Part shown: positions 24,008-35,467 of the stretch, in pieces
How positions within the stretch are numbered: position 1 is the first letter of the stretch
Layout of the letters: the number at the start of each line of letters is the position of its first letter
DNA from: Blasia pusilla
Taxonomy: Eukaryota; Marchantiophyta; Marchantiopsida; Blasiales
Direction: 5' to 3'
Length of the DNA: 64,000 bases
NCBI GenBank assembly: GCA_050084515.1
Contig: CM114273.1
Coordinates: forward strand, 23,002,001-23,066,000
Position numbers and translations under genes: made by a program
Notes under the pieces: generated by a model
What the model saw: only the letters and a program-made list of their open reading frames with translations
What the model was told of the DNA's origin: nothing
Databases searched by the model: none

Positions 24008-24385
24008 TTATCCTAGCGAATGCCTAGAGCACTTAACTGCTGAATAATGATATCCCTCATATAAATCATAAGGCACAAGTTGTAGTAAGGAATAGAAATT
24101 TCCCACATCAATTTTATGAGCTAGTCTAATCTCTTCATATCTTTGACATGTAACAAACACATGTTCGCTTCTATCAATGTTGAGCCATCGTCCTTCCTTG
24201 ATGCCTACTCTATGAGACCCAATCATATGTCGTACGATAATAAAACGTAAGAAAGTAGAGATCCCTAAATAGAAGGAGAAGGGTCTCCAAGGATGTTTGG
24301 AACCTAAACCCCACCTTGGAGAATCATGGGGATGAACAAAGCGCAAGGAATAGATCGAGAGATTGGCTTTGAGGTTGGACACCAA
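24008..24385 (-). pseudogene. LINE C-terminal (zf-RVT-like) fragment
   Basis: A 125-codon open stretch containing RHMIGSHRVGIKEGRWLNID followed by RSEHVFVTCQRYEEIR. LINE reverse transcriptases of plants end with a similar block: R-x-GSH-x-L-x-IE-x-GRW, then R-x-x-R-x-C-x2-C, then H-x3-C-x2-Y-x2-R. The first Cys pair is lost here. Only the tail of the element is present. The downstream flank (after 24465 on the plus strand) is unrelated. Confidence 0.55.
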
Positions 24386-24464
24386 GCCAAGTCAAAGTGG
24401 GCTAGTTATGGATACAAACCTTGGACCTTGAACCATGACTTACACGTTGAGTCACGGTTGGAGA

Positions 24465-25500
24465 CTGTAGTGCCCACATTTTTGAAATTTTGACACAAAG
24501 AGCATTTTTTGTATAGAAGTCTCCTTTGAGTGAAGACTAAAGACTCAATACCAGAAGTTAAGAGGCGTATTTTACCGATATTGTGTGAAAACATTGACTG
24601 CCACAACTTTGATGAGAGGACAAGAGATACTTAGAGATTAAGGACTGTCTTGGAAGAGTGAGAATTTTGTAAAAGTAAGAAAATACAGGAAAAGAAACTA
24701 GAATAAGAAGTGCAGGTACTTCTCAAGGAAGACCGCAGTATGAATATTGGTGAAGACTGTCAACGAAGACTGGAAAAAGCTTCTTTGTAAAAGGAGGCTG
24801 AAGGTAGTCTTTGTGCAAAGATTGTAAACAAAGACCAAAGATCAAAGACCCAAGAGCAAAGACTAAGAACTCTAAGAAGGAAGAGGAAGCGGAAGAGAAA
24901 TCAAAGAGTCTTCACAAAAGCGGAAAGGTGTATAAAAATAGGAAATAGAAAGAATGTTTTTGAAGAAAGCGGATTGAAAGGAAATCTCTAGGAGGACTCT
25001 TCACGGCGACAGAAGGATAAGAGTCTTTACGAAGATAGGACCGCGAAGATAAGACTACGAAGAGCACGGAGACTGTGAAGACCGAACCGTCGCGGCGGTT
25101 TTGGAAGCCGGAAATGGAGCGGCGCAGCAGTTTAAAAAGGAGCGAAAATGACTCGTCAGAGCAACCAACCACCTTAGGAAGATGGAGGGTTGGAGAATTT
25201 GAACCAAGGAGGTTAGGATTAGTAGTTAGAAATCTAGAGTAGAATAGGAAGATCAATCAGGGATTTTAAAAGAATATTTAAAGAGTAAATTAGAAGCATA
25301 AGGGATCATTCCCCTCTGTCTTGAATTACCCAATAGTGTTTGTTAGCATCAATTCCTTGTATCTTGAGTTTACCCATAGTCTTCGCGGGTTGTGTAAAGA
25401 GTTATTTTGGGGATGATCCAAGCTAAAGAATTTTTTACTTTCTGAAGCTTGTAATACTTTCGAGTTCTTTCCACTCTTTGATGTAGAAGAGGTGACTTAT
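24465..25500 (+). other. Possible old LTR or promoter-bearing repeat
   Basis: Purine-rich sequence with repeated GAAGACTG/CAAAGAC motifs leads to TATAAAAATAGG at 24931-24942, a good TATA-like element, followed by about 0.5 kb of sequence without a reading frame. This composition would suit the U3-R of an LTR starting near TGTAGTGCCC (24468), but no partner copy was found in the window. Confidence 0.25.
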
Positions 25501-26880
25501 CTCATGCTTTCTGATGTGCGGAGTTGAATGTAAAACCTTATTGGGCTGCAATTGAGATGAGAGTTGAGTCTTGTAGTTTCGGAATTCCACAAGGTAATCA
25601 AGAAGAGTGTAAGAAAGCTGTTAGACAGTGAGTAACGTGCCATGACAGATTTAGTTTTGAAAGTAGGATGACCCGCCATTCTTGAGGTCTCTTTGAGGTC
25701 TTCGTGGAGCTTGGTTATTCAAGATTCGAAAGAGTCTTTGTCTGCACTTGAGAAGAATCTTTTCCAAGAGGGAAGAAAATCCTTTTATTTCGTTAGTACT
25801 TGTAAAGACAGTGTAGTTATAGTTAGTCAGTAAAGTTAGTGAAGAAGGAGTTATTCTTGTTATTCCCTATAAAATCTCGCTTTACTCAAGAAATAGTCAT
25901 CTTTTGGGAATGAACTTAGTATTTTGCGATAGAAAGGATACCTTTTTGCTTGATTTGTACATTACAGAGACTCGCTCAAGGTCCATTAGGCAATTGGGAC
26001 CACGAGGCATATTAGCATTGTTGTAGGTTCCTAGACTATCAAAAAAATTTGTCCGAAGTCTCGAAGGACTTTCTTGTGTTGAGGAGTGAGGGGTTGGGTC
26101 GATATCTGCCCTGCCTAGATTTGTTGAGCTTGAAGGCTGTTCCAAGACCAATACTCAAGAGACGCAAGGCTAGTTGACCCAAACTATGGCTAATATGAGT
26201 ATGTTTGGGTGCAAATTAGTAAGAAGAGCATCACATACTAAAAACGCGCAAGCTTCCGCGATACACTAGATTGGCATTCAAGGGGAGTAGGCGCATGACA
26301 ACACAAGAGAATCAAAATAGAAATAGCTCACATGACCAACTTCATTCTTGAATCTACATTGTAACACCAAGCGGTATCCATCCTCCATCATGAAGGAATC
26401 CGGACTCTAACATATAAGGTCCATAGGCTCAACATGAGAAGGATGGCTTGAGAAAGAAGTCCCTCTCTTTCTTATAAGAGAGGGACTTCTTTCTCAAGCC
26501 AAAAAATCTTTCCCCCAAAAATAGCCCTCCCAATCATAACCTATACTCACAAGTTCTCATATGATCATCGACTCGGTTAACAAGTCACTTGGCTCCAAAT
26601 AGCAAAAGAAAAGGATTTTTGGAAGCAACAATCTTGACACAATAGAGTTGTTACCAATCTCATCTAACAACTCAATACAAAGTTAAGCCCATAAAACTTG
26701 GTGACTCTCTATGCAATTGAAATAGTTGGGCTACCACCGCTACAACACTCCCTGCCTATGGGTACAAAGGTAAGAAATGAGCAAAGCGCATTGCAATTTT
26801 ACCCTTTACTAGGGTAGGGGGCCAAGGACTCCGATGGGTTTTAGTTGTGTCGGCTATGGTCAAGAATACATATACAAACC
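25500..26880. other. Unassigned sequence
   Basis: An 84-codon Ser/Pro-rich open stretch on the minus strand (25897-26151) has no recognisable family. A perfect hairpin sits at 26445-26500. The rest may belong to the 3' part of the neighbouring gypsy copy. Confidence 0.3.
26445..26500. repeat. Perfect 25-bp inverted repeat
   Basis: Arms 26445-26469 and 26476-26500 are exact reverse complements with a 6-nt spacer. The arms are purine/pyrimidine rich (AGAAAGAAGTCCCTCTC). Confidence 0.95.
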
Positions 26881-26889
26881 TAGATTCTT

Positions 26890-27060
26890 GGATACACATC
26901 TAGGACATAACCATTGTCTTGTGGGAACTATATCAAGAGGGTGGGGGGCAGGGAGTTAGACAAGGCATATGCCATCCTCTAGAATCACCATCACACATGA
27001 ACATACTGGTTGCATCTCTTATAGATCCATGCAACATAGATCTCCATCCAAAGGTACCAT
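26890..27060 (-). pseudogene. PHD-like finger of second gypsy copy
   Basis: The minus strand reads MLHGSIRDATSMFMCDGDSR, then GWHMPCLTP, then after a one-base shift PLDIVPTRQWLCPRC. The W-L-C-P-R-C ending is the last Cys pair of a PHD finger and is missing from the plus-strand copy. The first Cys pair and the fourth Cys are degenerate here (Asp in place of Cys after CDG). Seen together, the two copies cover every zinc-ligand position except the fourth. Confidence 0.65.
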
Positions 27061-27961
27061 TGCCAAGCTCATATCCATTGTCTCATCCATGTTTGAAAGA
27101 TGGCATGGTGTAGAGTTGCAAACATAATACTTCCAAACCATACTATGATGTCCCTCCAACATACATAAGGACCTTGACAAGTAATACCTTATGCACATGC
27201 AAGATCGTGCGCCCTATAGTGACATCTAGCTTCGTGGATGCTGCATATTGTAAGTATACATAATCTTTAGGATGAAAACTTCTAATCCCCAAAAAATAAC
27301 CTCCACCATAAATGGTCGTGTACCTCAATATATACCTATACATGCTAAAAATTAGCTAAGTTTTTAAATGCCCTGGGCATTACTATAGAAAATCTCCATC
27401 CTCTAAGAACATGCTCGCACCATACATCCAAGTCCTCAAGGTCTCACCTTTATTATGTCACGTTGAATAGCTATAGGTAAGTCTAACTCTCTCCTATTGA
27501 GTAAAAAGTAAAGTGAAAATGATGCCAAGTATGCCTACCAACAAAAGCCATACCCCAGCCAAAATTAGTAATTTCAGGTCCCACTCCCTCAAATATTCCC
27601 GTTGCAAGCCATACTTACATGATCCTCTCTTCATAATATGCATCACTCTTGCCGCTAGCCCATCCATCTCAAGATGATCTTTGGATGTGGTGCGGTGATC
27701 TATCAACGCCTAATCACACAAGGCATGAAAATTTCCCTTGAACTTGGTACTTTGGTCAATCAACACCTTCATTGGTGTCCTATAGTGACTAATCGATCAT
27801 ATGATCTTGAAATACATAAGCCTCTCCCTTGCTCACTTTGTCCGATAGTGCCATCCACTCTATCAACTTGGAAAAATACTCCACCATGACCATCTATCTA
27901 TGATGACTCCTCGTCAATGGAAAAGGCCCCACAAAGTATGGACTCCATCGATAACCCAATC

Positions 27962-29261
27962 TGTAATTTACAAGAGTTTCAATTTTACAGTTGTTTACTG
28001 AGTTCGATCCCCAAGAGGATCATTGTTTGATGAAAAGAGAGTTCGAAATTACAATTCTATTGTAATAGTTGTATTTAAATGTGTATGATTTATATTAAAT
28101 GTCTTATCAATATCTTCGAATCTTTCTTAGTACCAAGGTTTCTTTTCTTAATTCTCTCTAGTGGAGTTGACAGCATGCTTAGGTAGATTTCCTCTCGATA
28201 TCAAGAATCCTCACAGAGATCTCAACATGAAAGCTCGCTTCTCCTACTTTCGAAACTCAATCTGTCTTGGCAGGCTACTCTTTTTCAAACAAATTTCCTG
28301 CAACTCTATGTTGATTATTCCATTGATGAGAAAGGTTCGCCTGATTCACTCTTCACTCTGCAGACCCAAAACGAATACGCAGACATAAGCATCGCACATC
28401 AGAATGAATGAATGGTTGCTTTAGTACTCCATCAAGAATGAGAAAGCTTCAAAAGTGTATGCAAGCTCGAGAGGGTACTACTCCCTTGCTCGGACCATTT
28501 CTGTAGCATAAGGACTTCGTAAGAGAATGATGATGATAGCTACTTCTATGCTTCTTAAATATTCTCTGAAGTAGGAGTGATCCAAAGATTCGAAGCGTTC
28601 TTGATGAAGCTAGTGTCTCTTCAACATTTGTAACTACCTAGATCTATGGTGATCTTTTCTTTTCCTACAATCCCTGTGAATCCGCAGAACAAAACTGTCA
28701 TAACTACCTATCTGATACAAAGAGTTGCGTCTTTTCCTATTCTAACTGTTCTAACTATGTGTCGTTTGAAATCACTGTCAATCTTAGCTTCGCTTCGCTG
28801 CTAAGTCTGGACCTCTTTTGCTTCGCTTTAGGACGAAGCTCTTTCTCCTGATCTCAAGACGAAGCGCTCCATTCTTTGTTCTTGTTCCAAGTGCTTCGTC
28901 CTTCGTGCTTCGTTCAAGAGCGAAGTACTTCTTTCTCTTCTTCTCCTTCTTCATGCTTCATTATGCTTTGTTCACGAGCGAAGCACTTCATACATAGAGC
29001 TTAATAGAGTTTCACAAAGCTTCGTTGTCCTTCCGAAGCTTCTTGGTGGGTCTTTAGACTTTGTTATTTTATTCCCCTCTCCTCTTAGGCAAATCCTTGA
29101 TTTTCTATCTCTCTGCCTCGTCCTTGGAGCTTCGTGATTCACTTTAATCTTACTCATTCCTCTCCATAATAATATATAATAATAAAAATCATAATGTATA
29201 TACAAGTCTTCGTTGAACGAAAAGATGTATTTCTTCAAAAGTACAAAATGTGGGTATCACA
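27962..29261. mobile_element. 1.3-kb solo LTR inserted in gypsy integrase
   Basis: Starts TGTAATTTAC and ends GGGTATCACA, so it has TG...CA borders, and is flanked by a perfect 5-bp direct repeat CAATC (27957-27961 and 29262-29266). Removing it and one CAATC restores continuity of the surrounding minus-strand integrase, with GLGY at the join as in the other copy (RGLGY). It contains no coding domain. Inside lies a cluster of GCTTCG/CGAAGC motifs (28.78-29.13 kb). This is the product expected from LTR-LTR recombination of an unrelated LTR retrotransposon. Confidence 0.85.
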
Positions 29262-30510
29262 CAATCCCATCATCAAAAAAAATATGAAACTGTGAAATAC
29301 ATGGGAGCATTGTTGCTCGCACTCGATCATATACTTTACATGTGACAAAAAATTGTTAAACCATAATATGCATGCCACACAACCAATACTAAACTTGGAT
29401 TGAGTTGTAAGTATGCTTTGTTCCAAAATACCCCAACTCCTCATGGGCATGTGGCACAACACATGCTTGCTTGGAAGAATGAGGCACCATCCATACTTTA
29501 CTATCCCCGCGCACCCATCAAATGTGTGTCCCCTAGCTTCACGCTTGAACCTTATGGCTCATTGTAGATTCAATCTTGTTCCCTAGCTCTCATTGTGCTT
29601 CCTATGAAGCCAATTTATAGAAACTTCACAACCTCCACATCGCCATGGATATCACAACTACACGTTGTCTCCTCATTGACCTACGGATTTGAAGACTCAT
29701 CATTCGACCGCACCATTGGAGTGGCTACTTGCTAAAGACCTAACATAGTCAACCAACAAAGGAACTTCAAGGTAGATGTTTACCAACTGGGTACCATCTC
29801 CTCATCACTTTGTCCATGCCATCAAGATCTTTTGTCATCTCTCTTACTCAGGCTTGGGTTAGGATTCAACTCATTTTCATCTTGGTTCAACCAACTTGGC
29901 CTATGAACCACTAGAAAGTTGTACTCTTGTGGTTAGAGAGCCCACTTGGCAAACTTCTATGTAAGATTGTTGGAATTTTTTAACCACCTCAATGGCTAAT
30001 AAGTGCAAAAGTGCGAATCATTGATGAGAGTGGAAGGGTTGCCAAATAGATAGTACTTGAAATGTTCCACCTCCCATACTACAGCCAAACACTCCCCCTC
30101 ATAGGAGTTGTACTTTGATTTTACAATGTTATTCAATTGACTTGTATAAGCCACAAAAAATTCCCTCTGCTCGTCATCTCTCTAAGTAATCATCACTCCT
30201 AGATCCAACATTCTCTAATCCATATATAACTTCAATGGTCAGCCCCTTATGGGCAAGGAAGTATGTCAACTTGTCCTTCAACTCGTGAATTGCTTGCTCC
30301 TAATCATCTCCCCAATGCCACACTTGATCAAGTCTTCTTAAAAATTTTAGGGACATTGTGATTGCATTAAAACCCGTGATATATCATCAATAGAAGTATC
30401 CAAGTCCCTCATCCTGAAGGCAGAAAAACTCACATGCCCTCTTAGGAACCTATGTATTCATTATCTAGAGACCTAGCATAGGCTCCCAAGTCTCCACCAA
30501 GACCTCACTT

Positions 30511-30542
30511 GAAGAAGAAGAAGAAGAAGAAGAAGAAGAAGA
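30511..30542. repeat. (GAA)n microsatellite
   Basis: About ten GAA units in a row within otherwise unassigned sequence. Confidence 0.95.
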
Positions 30543-31471
30543 CTCAAGCTTTGGTTGCTATGTAGCAACCCTAGTTACCTCTCCAACAACCACCCCACTC
30601 TGACCTTCCACATTATGCTCCATATCTGAAAATGAACTCGTGACTTGGCACTCTTTGCTCAATAAATATCCCAAGAAGTACATGGATGCATATCTCTCCT
30701 CGTATCGCCCTAGCCAATGCTTGTATAGACCCTGCAAGCAATATGCTAACTCATGGACATGACGGTATGGATGACATTCGTATTTATCGTCGCTTAACTA
30801 AACCTGTATTGACTATCCATGTAAGATAATCTAGGTCCATCACCTAACCCAACACCTATCTCCATGATGCCTGTGATATCTATGGCACCGGCTACACCGC
30901 CTTAATACCCATAGAAAAATATATCCCTTGCTTATGCTCATCAGAAGTAGGCTCCTCTAATGCTCGGGCCACCTCATCCCATATTATGCCTAGTCTTCCT
31001 TGACAAAAGGCATGGGATGCCATAAAGCTTACCAACATACGTAAGGTTCCCCTAAACTCCCCCACTCTATTGGTTACCACTAATAGTGGTCTAGCATTAC
31101 AAATCAACACTTGAGATGGTCACCCCCAGAACCAAGATAACATCCAACTTCAAGTGTGATGCTCTCTCAACTCCATCATAATTTTAGACAATATGCATGT
31201 GATCCCACTCTAAGCGCATCTAACAACACGACAGATTCTTATCATGACTGGTACCTCACCTAATGCACACTCATCATCACTAGTGCACAAGTGTCTCCCA
31301 ACAATGGTGATTTCTCCAGAATGTATGATGGAGGATATGTGTGACTCTCCTACAATTATTCTACTACTTACAAAATATCCCAAAATATAGGTGACCTCAA
31401 GTCTTGTAAACCCTCTGCCATTGACATGAATGATTATGACATGGCCATTGACATAAATGATCATGTAGAGA

Positions 31472-31930
31472 GAACCAACAACAACATGTGTTCTTGCAGC
31501 TCTTTGCACTCCCAACCAATTGCAACCACGTCCCCCTCTTGACTCTTCAAGGTACTCCCCATCTCCCTTGCCAACAAGAATTATGTTACAAGAACAAAAT
31601 GAGGACCTTCACTTGCTAAGAGATTCTTTTCTAAGGAAAATATAGCTGACCTCAAATCTTGCAACCCAAACCCTCGTCCATTGACATGAATGATCATGAC
31701 ATGAGGACCAAATTCCCACCTTCATTTACAACAGCGGGATTAGGTCTCTCATAGAGGGAACCAACAACAACATATGTTCTTGCAGCTCATTGCACTCCCA
31801 ACCAATTGCAACCACGTCCCCCCTCTTGACTCTTCAAGGTACTCCCCATCTCCCTTGCCAACAAGAATTATGTTACAAGAAAAAAATGAGGACCTTCACT
31901 TGCTAAGAGATTATTTTCTAAGGAAAATAA
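31472..31930. repeat. Direct repeat, 286-bp offset
   Basis: The 170-bp block beginning GAACCAACAACAACAT at 31472 recurs at 31758 with few changes. Less similar homologous sequence (ATTGACATGAATGATTATGAC / ATTGACATGAATGATCATGAC, each 20-21 bp) precedes each copy. Confidence 0.85.
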
Positions 31931-34462
31931 AAACTTGCGATTGCCAAGACTCAATTCCGAGTCCAGTGTGACTCCTCTAAGAGCCCCACTACTCGCAATT
32001 TGTGAGTCCACATAGCCACAAAGTGCATCTTCATTGCAAGTCTAACTCGCATGCGAAAGTGTGACTCTAATGCGACTATATTGTGAGTGTGTGGACTTGC
32101 AAATTCATAATGTCCTAATATCTATGCACACTCACAACTTGGCGGTGACTCACCAACATATTGCGAATCATAAAGCAATAGCAATGGAGCCGCATGAATT
32201 ACATTTGAAAAGTAGTGACTCTATGCAAAAAATGATTTGCAATGGATGCGTCCTTACACCCCAATCCTGCATAGTGTGCGTAGCAAGTGGACCTATTCAC
32301 TTGATATGGTAAAACTCATGTCTCAAAGCCTTCAGATCTAAAGTCCTCCAATTTTTTGTTGGTTGAATGAATTATATGTGTAATTAGTAAAGCTGATTCA
32401 ATAATCATCCACTCTATTTCAAGGATTACAAAAATTCCCATTTTCACGTGCAATTGGGTTCTCACCAATATAAAGATGGGATTTAAGGTCTCTTTGAGTC
32501 TTTCTTATGGTTTCTTCAACCAAAAGTTGGACTTCTCTCGTGGATAACCTAATTCCATCCAATAGTAATTTTTCCCCTTTTTTTGCGTCCACTTTTACTC
32601 TCTTTCAATTCTTTCCTATCATCTTGAGGTTGGGTTGAGTCTTTTTCAAGTGATTTATAGGGATGCTCAAGTTTTCTTTTGTGCTTTTTGTAAAAGTTCG
32701 TGCATTCAAGGGCCTTGGTTGAAAAATTCTTTGAAAAAAATCAAAAGGAATGACAAGAGGGGCAAGGCGGAGCTAGGCGAAGCTAGAATGTATGGATGGT
32801 GGAAAAGCATGGCTTCCCCCATCCTTTATAATGCCCTACATACCATTAACAATATGGATGAAAAATCCCCCTAACCAATGAAAATAATCCCACCACGTAA
32901 CTTATTTCTATCCAATTTTTTTTATGCCCATTTATATTATTATTAGAGACATGCCTCTCAGCAAAAATAATCTCCTTATTCAACACCTTTCCTCTTGGGC
33001 AGCCTCCTATTGTGACACTTTTCCCATCTAATTACTTAGTCATGTCTAACTAAGTTAGGGAAAAAGAGTGGACCAATGGTGCTCAGCATTAGCCCATGCA
33101 TGATATAACCATCCACTATTTGTGTAGATCCGAAACCTTATGTGACACATATTGTGCTATTCAGAGCATTCTAACATGTTGTTGGTAAAATTATGATCAA
33201 AATTTGAGCAAGTTACTGAAATTTTGACCGCAGAAGATTCTCACTTGTCCAATTAAAATCGATTGAGTTTTTTCAATAAATATGAAATGGAAAAAACAAC
33301 TTGGGACATAAACATCAAGGTTGCACGTAAACGGACAAGTTCGTCCACAGGACGAACATGCCTGGCCCGCACAGAGCGTGCCGCGTAGCCCCACAGTGAC
33401 GGAGCCCGCACTCGTTGGGTGGCCTGCAGCAAGCCCGCAACCAGGCCTGCAGGGCGGGCTTGGTTCCCATTGTGCATGCTCAAGCCTGCATGGCAAATCA
33501 GAGGTCCGCGTAGAGCCCACCCAAAGCCTGCATTGATGGCTGGGTGCCAACTTAGAGCCCGCCATGGGCAACGCGCAACGAGTGCCGGCTGTGTCAACCC
33601 GGGTCTACACGACGGGCACTTGGGCATGCTCAAGTGCGGGCCGTGGATACCCGACAAGGTTGCACGAGGAAAAATGTCTATCCCGAGGAAGGACATGTCC
33701 GTCCGGGCCCGGGTGCGGGCTCCATGAGCCCGCGCTGCCCACGGCCCGTGCACACCGGGCAATCCGCCCTTTCCCGGCTAGTGGGGATCATGCACGGCCC
33801 CTAGTTTTCTATCAAACCCGCGTCGTGGAAAAATTGGGTCGTGTTGCGCCCTCTGATTTGTCGCTTGGGGCCTAGCCCACATGCGAGCTGTAGGGCCCAC
33901 ACGTAGGCTTTGTCCCACGACGGAGCCCGTATGCGAGCCCGTGAGCCCCCCCCCCCCTTTGCACTCCTTGTTGCATCTTAAATAAACTTCAATTGACTCC
34001 ACATTAGGTGAGTGTTTTTTAGTGTGGAAATCTCTTGTTTCACTAAACTTGTTTGGTGATTTTGAGATTTCCGATTCATAGACCCAAGTGTTTTGTCTTG
34101 TTCCATTGGTTCTGCTTAGCACATCGGGGATGTGGAGGTGATTAAGGAACCTTGTCTAAACATGCCCATCTCTACCTATTCTCTTTGAGAGCCCAACCCT
34201 AAACTTCTATCATTCATGTGCTGGTATATTTTGAGCCATTTTTTTAGCATCTCACATCATTCTCTTTTCAGTATTTTCTTATCTCGATGCCTATATTTTT
34301 TTCCTTGTATTTTTTAAGACATTATTATCTTCTTCATCCGACAGAAATGTCTAGTGCGGCTGGGTGATCGAGACGGGGAGAGAACCAAATTGAGTCCAAC
34401 GTCGATACCAAGAGGCAAAGAGTAACTCCGAGGAATAATTTCAACATGGTTGTAAGAGAGGC

Positions 34463-35467
34463 ATGGTTAGATTGGTTTTCCAGCTTTCTTTAGACAAGAT
34501 ACGATCCTACATTTCGAGGGGTATGGATGGTTTACATGACTACACCTTGGAAGTGGATGCCGTAGAGGCTGATAGGTTGAGTAAAGTTTTTGCCCAACAA
34601 GGTGTTAATCTGGAGAGGGCGTATGTCAATCTCAAGATATATAAGGATGAGAAGTAGAATGCTGCAGAGTAGGCTATCCTAGAAAGATTGTGTAAAGAGT
34701 TAAGAAGTGCTCAACGTCTTTTCAAGGGACGTAGTACTTCTCTGGGGTTGACATTGACCGTTCCATGTGCAATAACTTTGATTTCCGATAAGAATGTAGT
34801 AATAGGACATGACCCACGCAATATTGTGGGAATCGGTTTATACGAAAATATGTACCGTTGTAAAACAAACAGAACCAATGGCTGTAGGGAAGAAATGTAC
34901 TATTGCATGAAGGTGTATAAGGAATCATCTCTATCATGATCTAGAAAATTGATGATGCGAGAGGAGTTATTTGCGAGTATTTTACATTGCGGTGTTGTTT
35001 GCATGGTGGGAAGGTTGATCGAGGATCCACCGCGTGCCATTTTTCCATATTGGACTAGTGGACACCTCAAAATTTGGTTGCGAGCATGCCATAACTTGAA
35101 GAACGGTAGGGGTAATCTAGGAGAGTTGGAAAAGATGAGATGTCTCACAATAGAATCAAATGTCATCCAGCTTGTGGTTGTCCTTCTTGGTACCATGGAG
35201 ATTTTCCAAAAGCGTGGGATTTTTCATACCAAACTCCATGCCAGAAACATGTTCATCCATTTTGGATCCAACTCTAGCCCATATATCGGCGTTGGAGATT
35301 GGAAGAATGTCATGTGGATTGATGAAGTCTTGGAGTCTCCTCATAGATGGTGGCAACATGAACAAAAAAATCATGTTGGGCATATAGCACCCTATCTATC
35401 AATCCGTCTCACTAATTTTTGTAATTACTCTTCTAGTCTAGGTCTATGGTTGGGTCCGGTGGATTAA
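34463..35467 (+). pseudogene. Protein-kinase-like reading frame inside hAT
   Basis: One frame of about 335 codons broken only by three stops (TAG 34655, TAG 34670, TGA 34937). The first 90 codons look helical. Then come kinase-like landmarks: EMYYCMKVYKESS at about 34890 (cf. the VAIK Lys strand), REELFASILH (helix C), LHARNMFIHF at about 35235 (cf. H-x-D-L-x-x-x-N; here KLHARN, with the catalytic Asp changed to Lys) and VGDWKN at about 35290 (cf. DFG/DWG). The Gly-rich loop is not recognisable. So it is a kinase-fold candidate, probably a pseudokinase or decayed kinase. It lies wholly inside the hAT and ends against the transposase. The family call is inference. Confidence 0.45.

Larger units (their letters stand above)
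26885..30450 (-). mobile_element. Second PHD-carrying gypsy copy, minus strand
   Basis: Read on the minus strand from 30450 down: the end of RT (LKDKLTYF after WHWGDD), RNase H (YEGECLAVVW, HFKYYLFGNPSTLI, PLRWL, FAKWAL) at about 30110-29890, a linker with DIHGDVEVV (plus copy: DIHEDGVVL), the HHCC zinc domain (HAHEELGYFG...TCKVYDRV) at about 29455-29340, an integrase core split by a 1.3-kb insertion, LIDHRTTSKDHLEMDG at 27706, a DYVYLQ-TIGRTILHV segment matching the plus copy's DYVFLQ-TMGRTILRV, and the PHD finger at 27060-26890. Multiple stops occur throughout. RT upstream of 30450 was not recognisable. Confidence 0.75.
30451..33307. other. Unassigned repeat-derived sequence
   Basis: Open stretches such as 30892-31110 and 31210-31515 on the minus strand are not assignable. 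A partial direct duplication occupies 31.39-31.93 kb. Part may be the 5' end of the minus-strand gypsy copy. Confidence 0.3.

Noticed and set aside
33197-33875. Several overlapping GC-rich open stretches on both strands
   Set aside because: They arise from the GC-rich subterminal regions of hAT elements, where stop codons are rare; no domain and no consistent frame across copies.
35156-35387. Open stretches on both strands opposite the kinase-like frame
   Set aside because: Shadow frames of the longer 34463-35467 reading frame.
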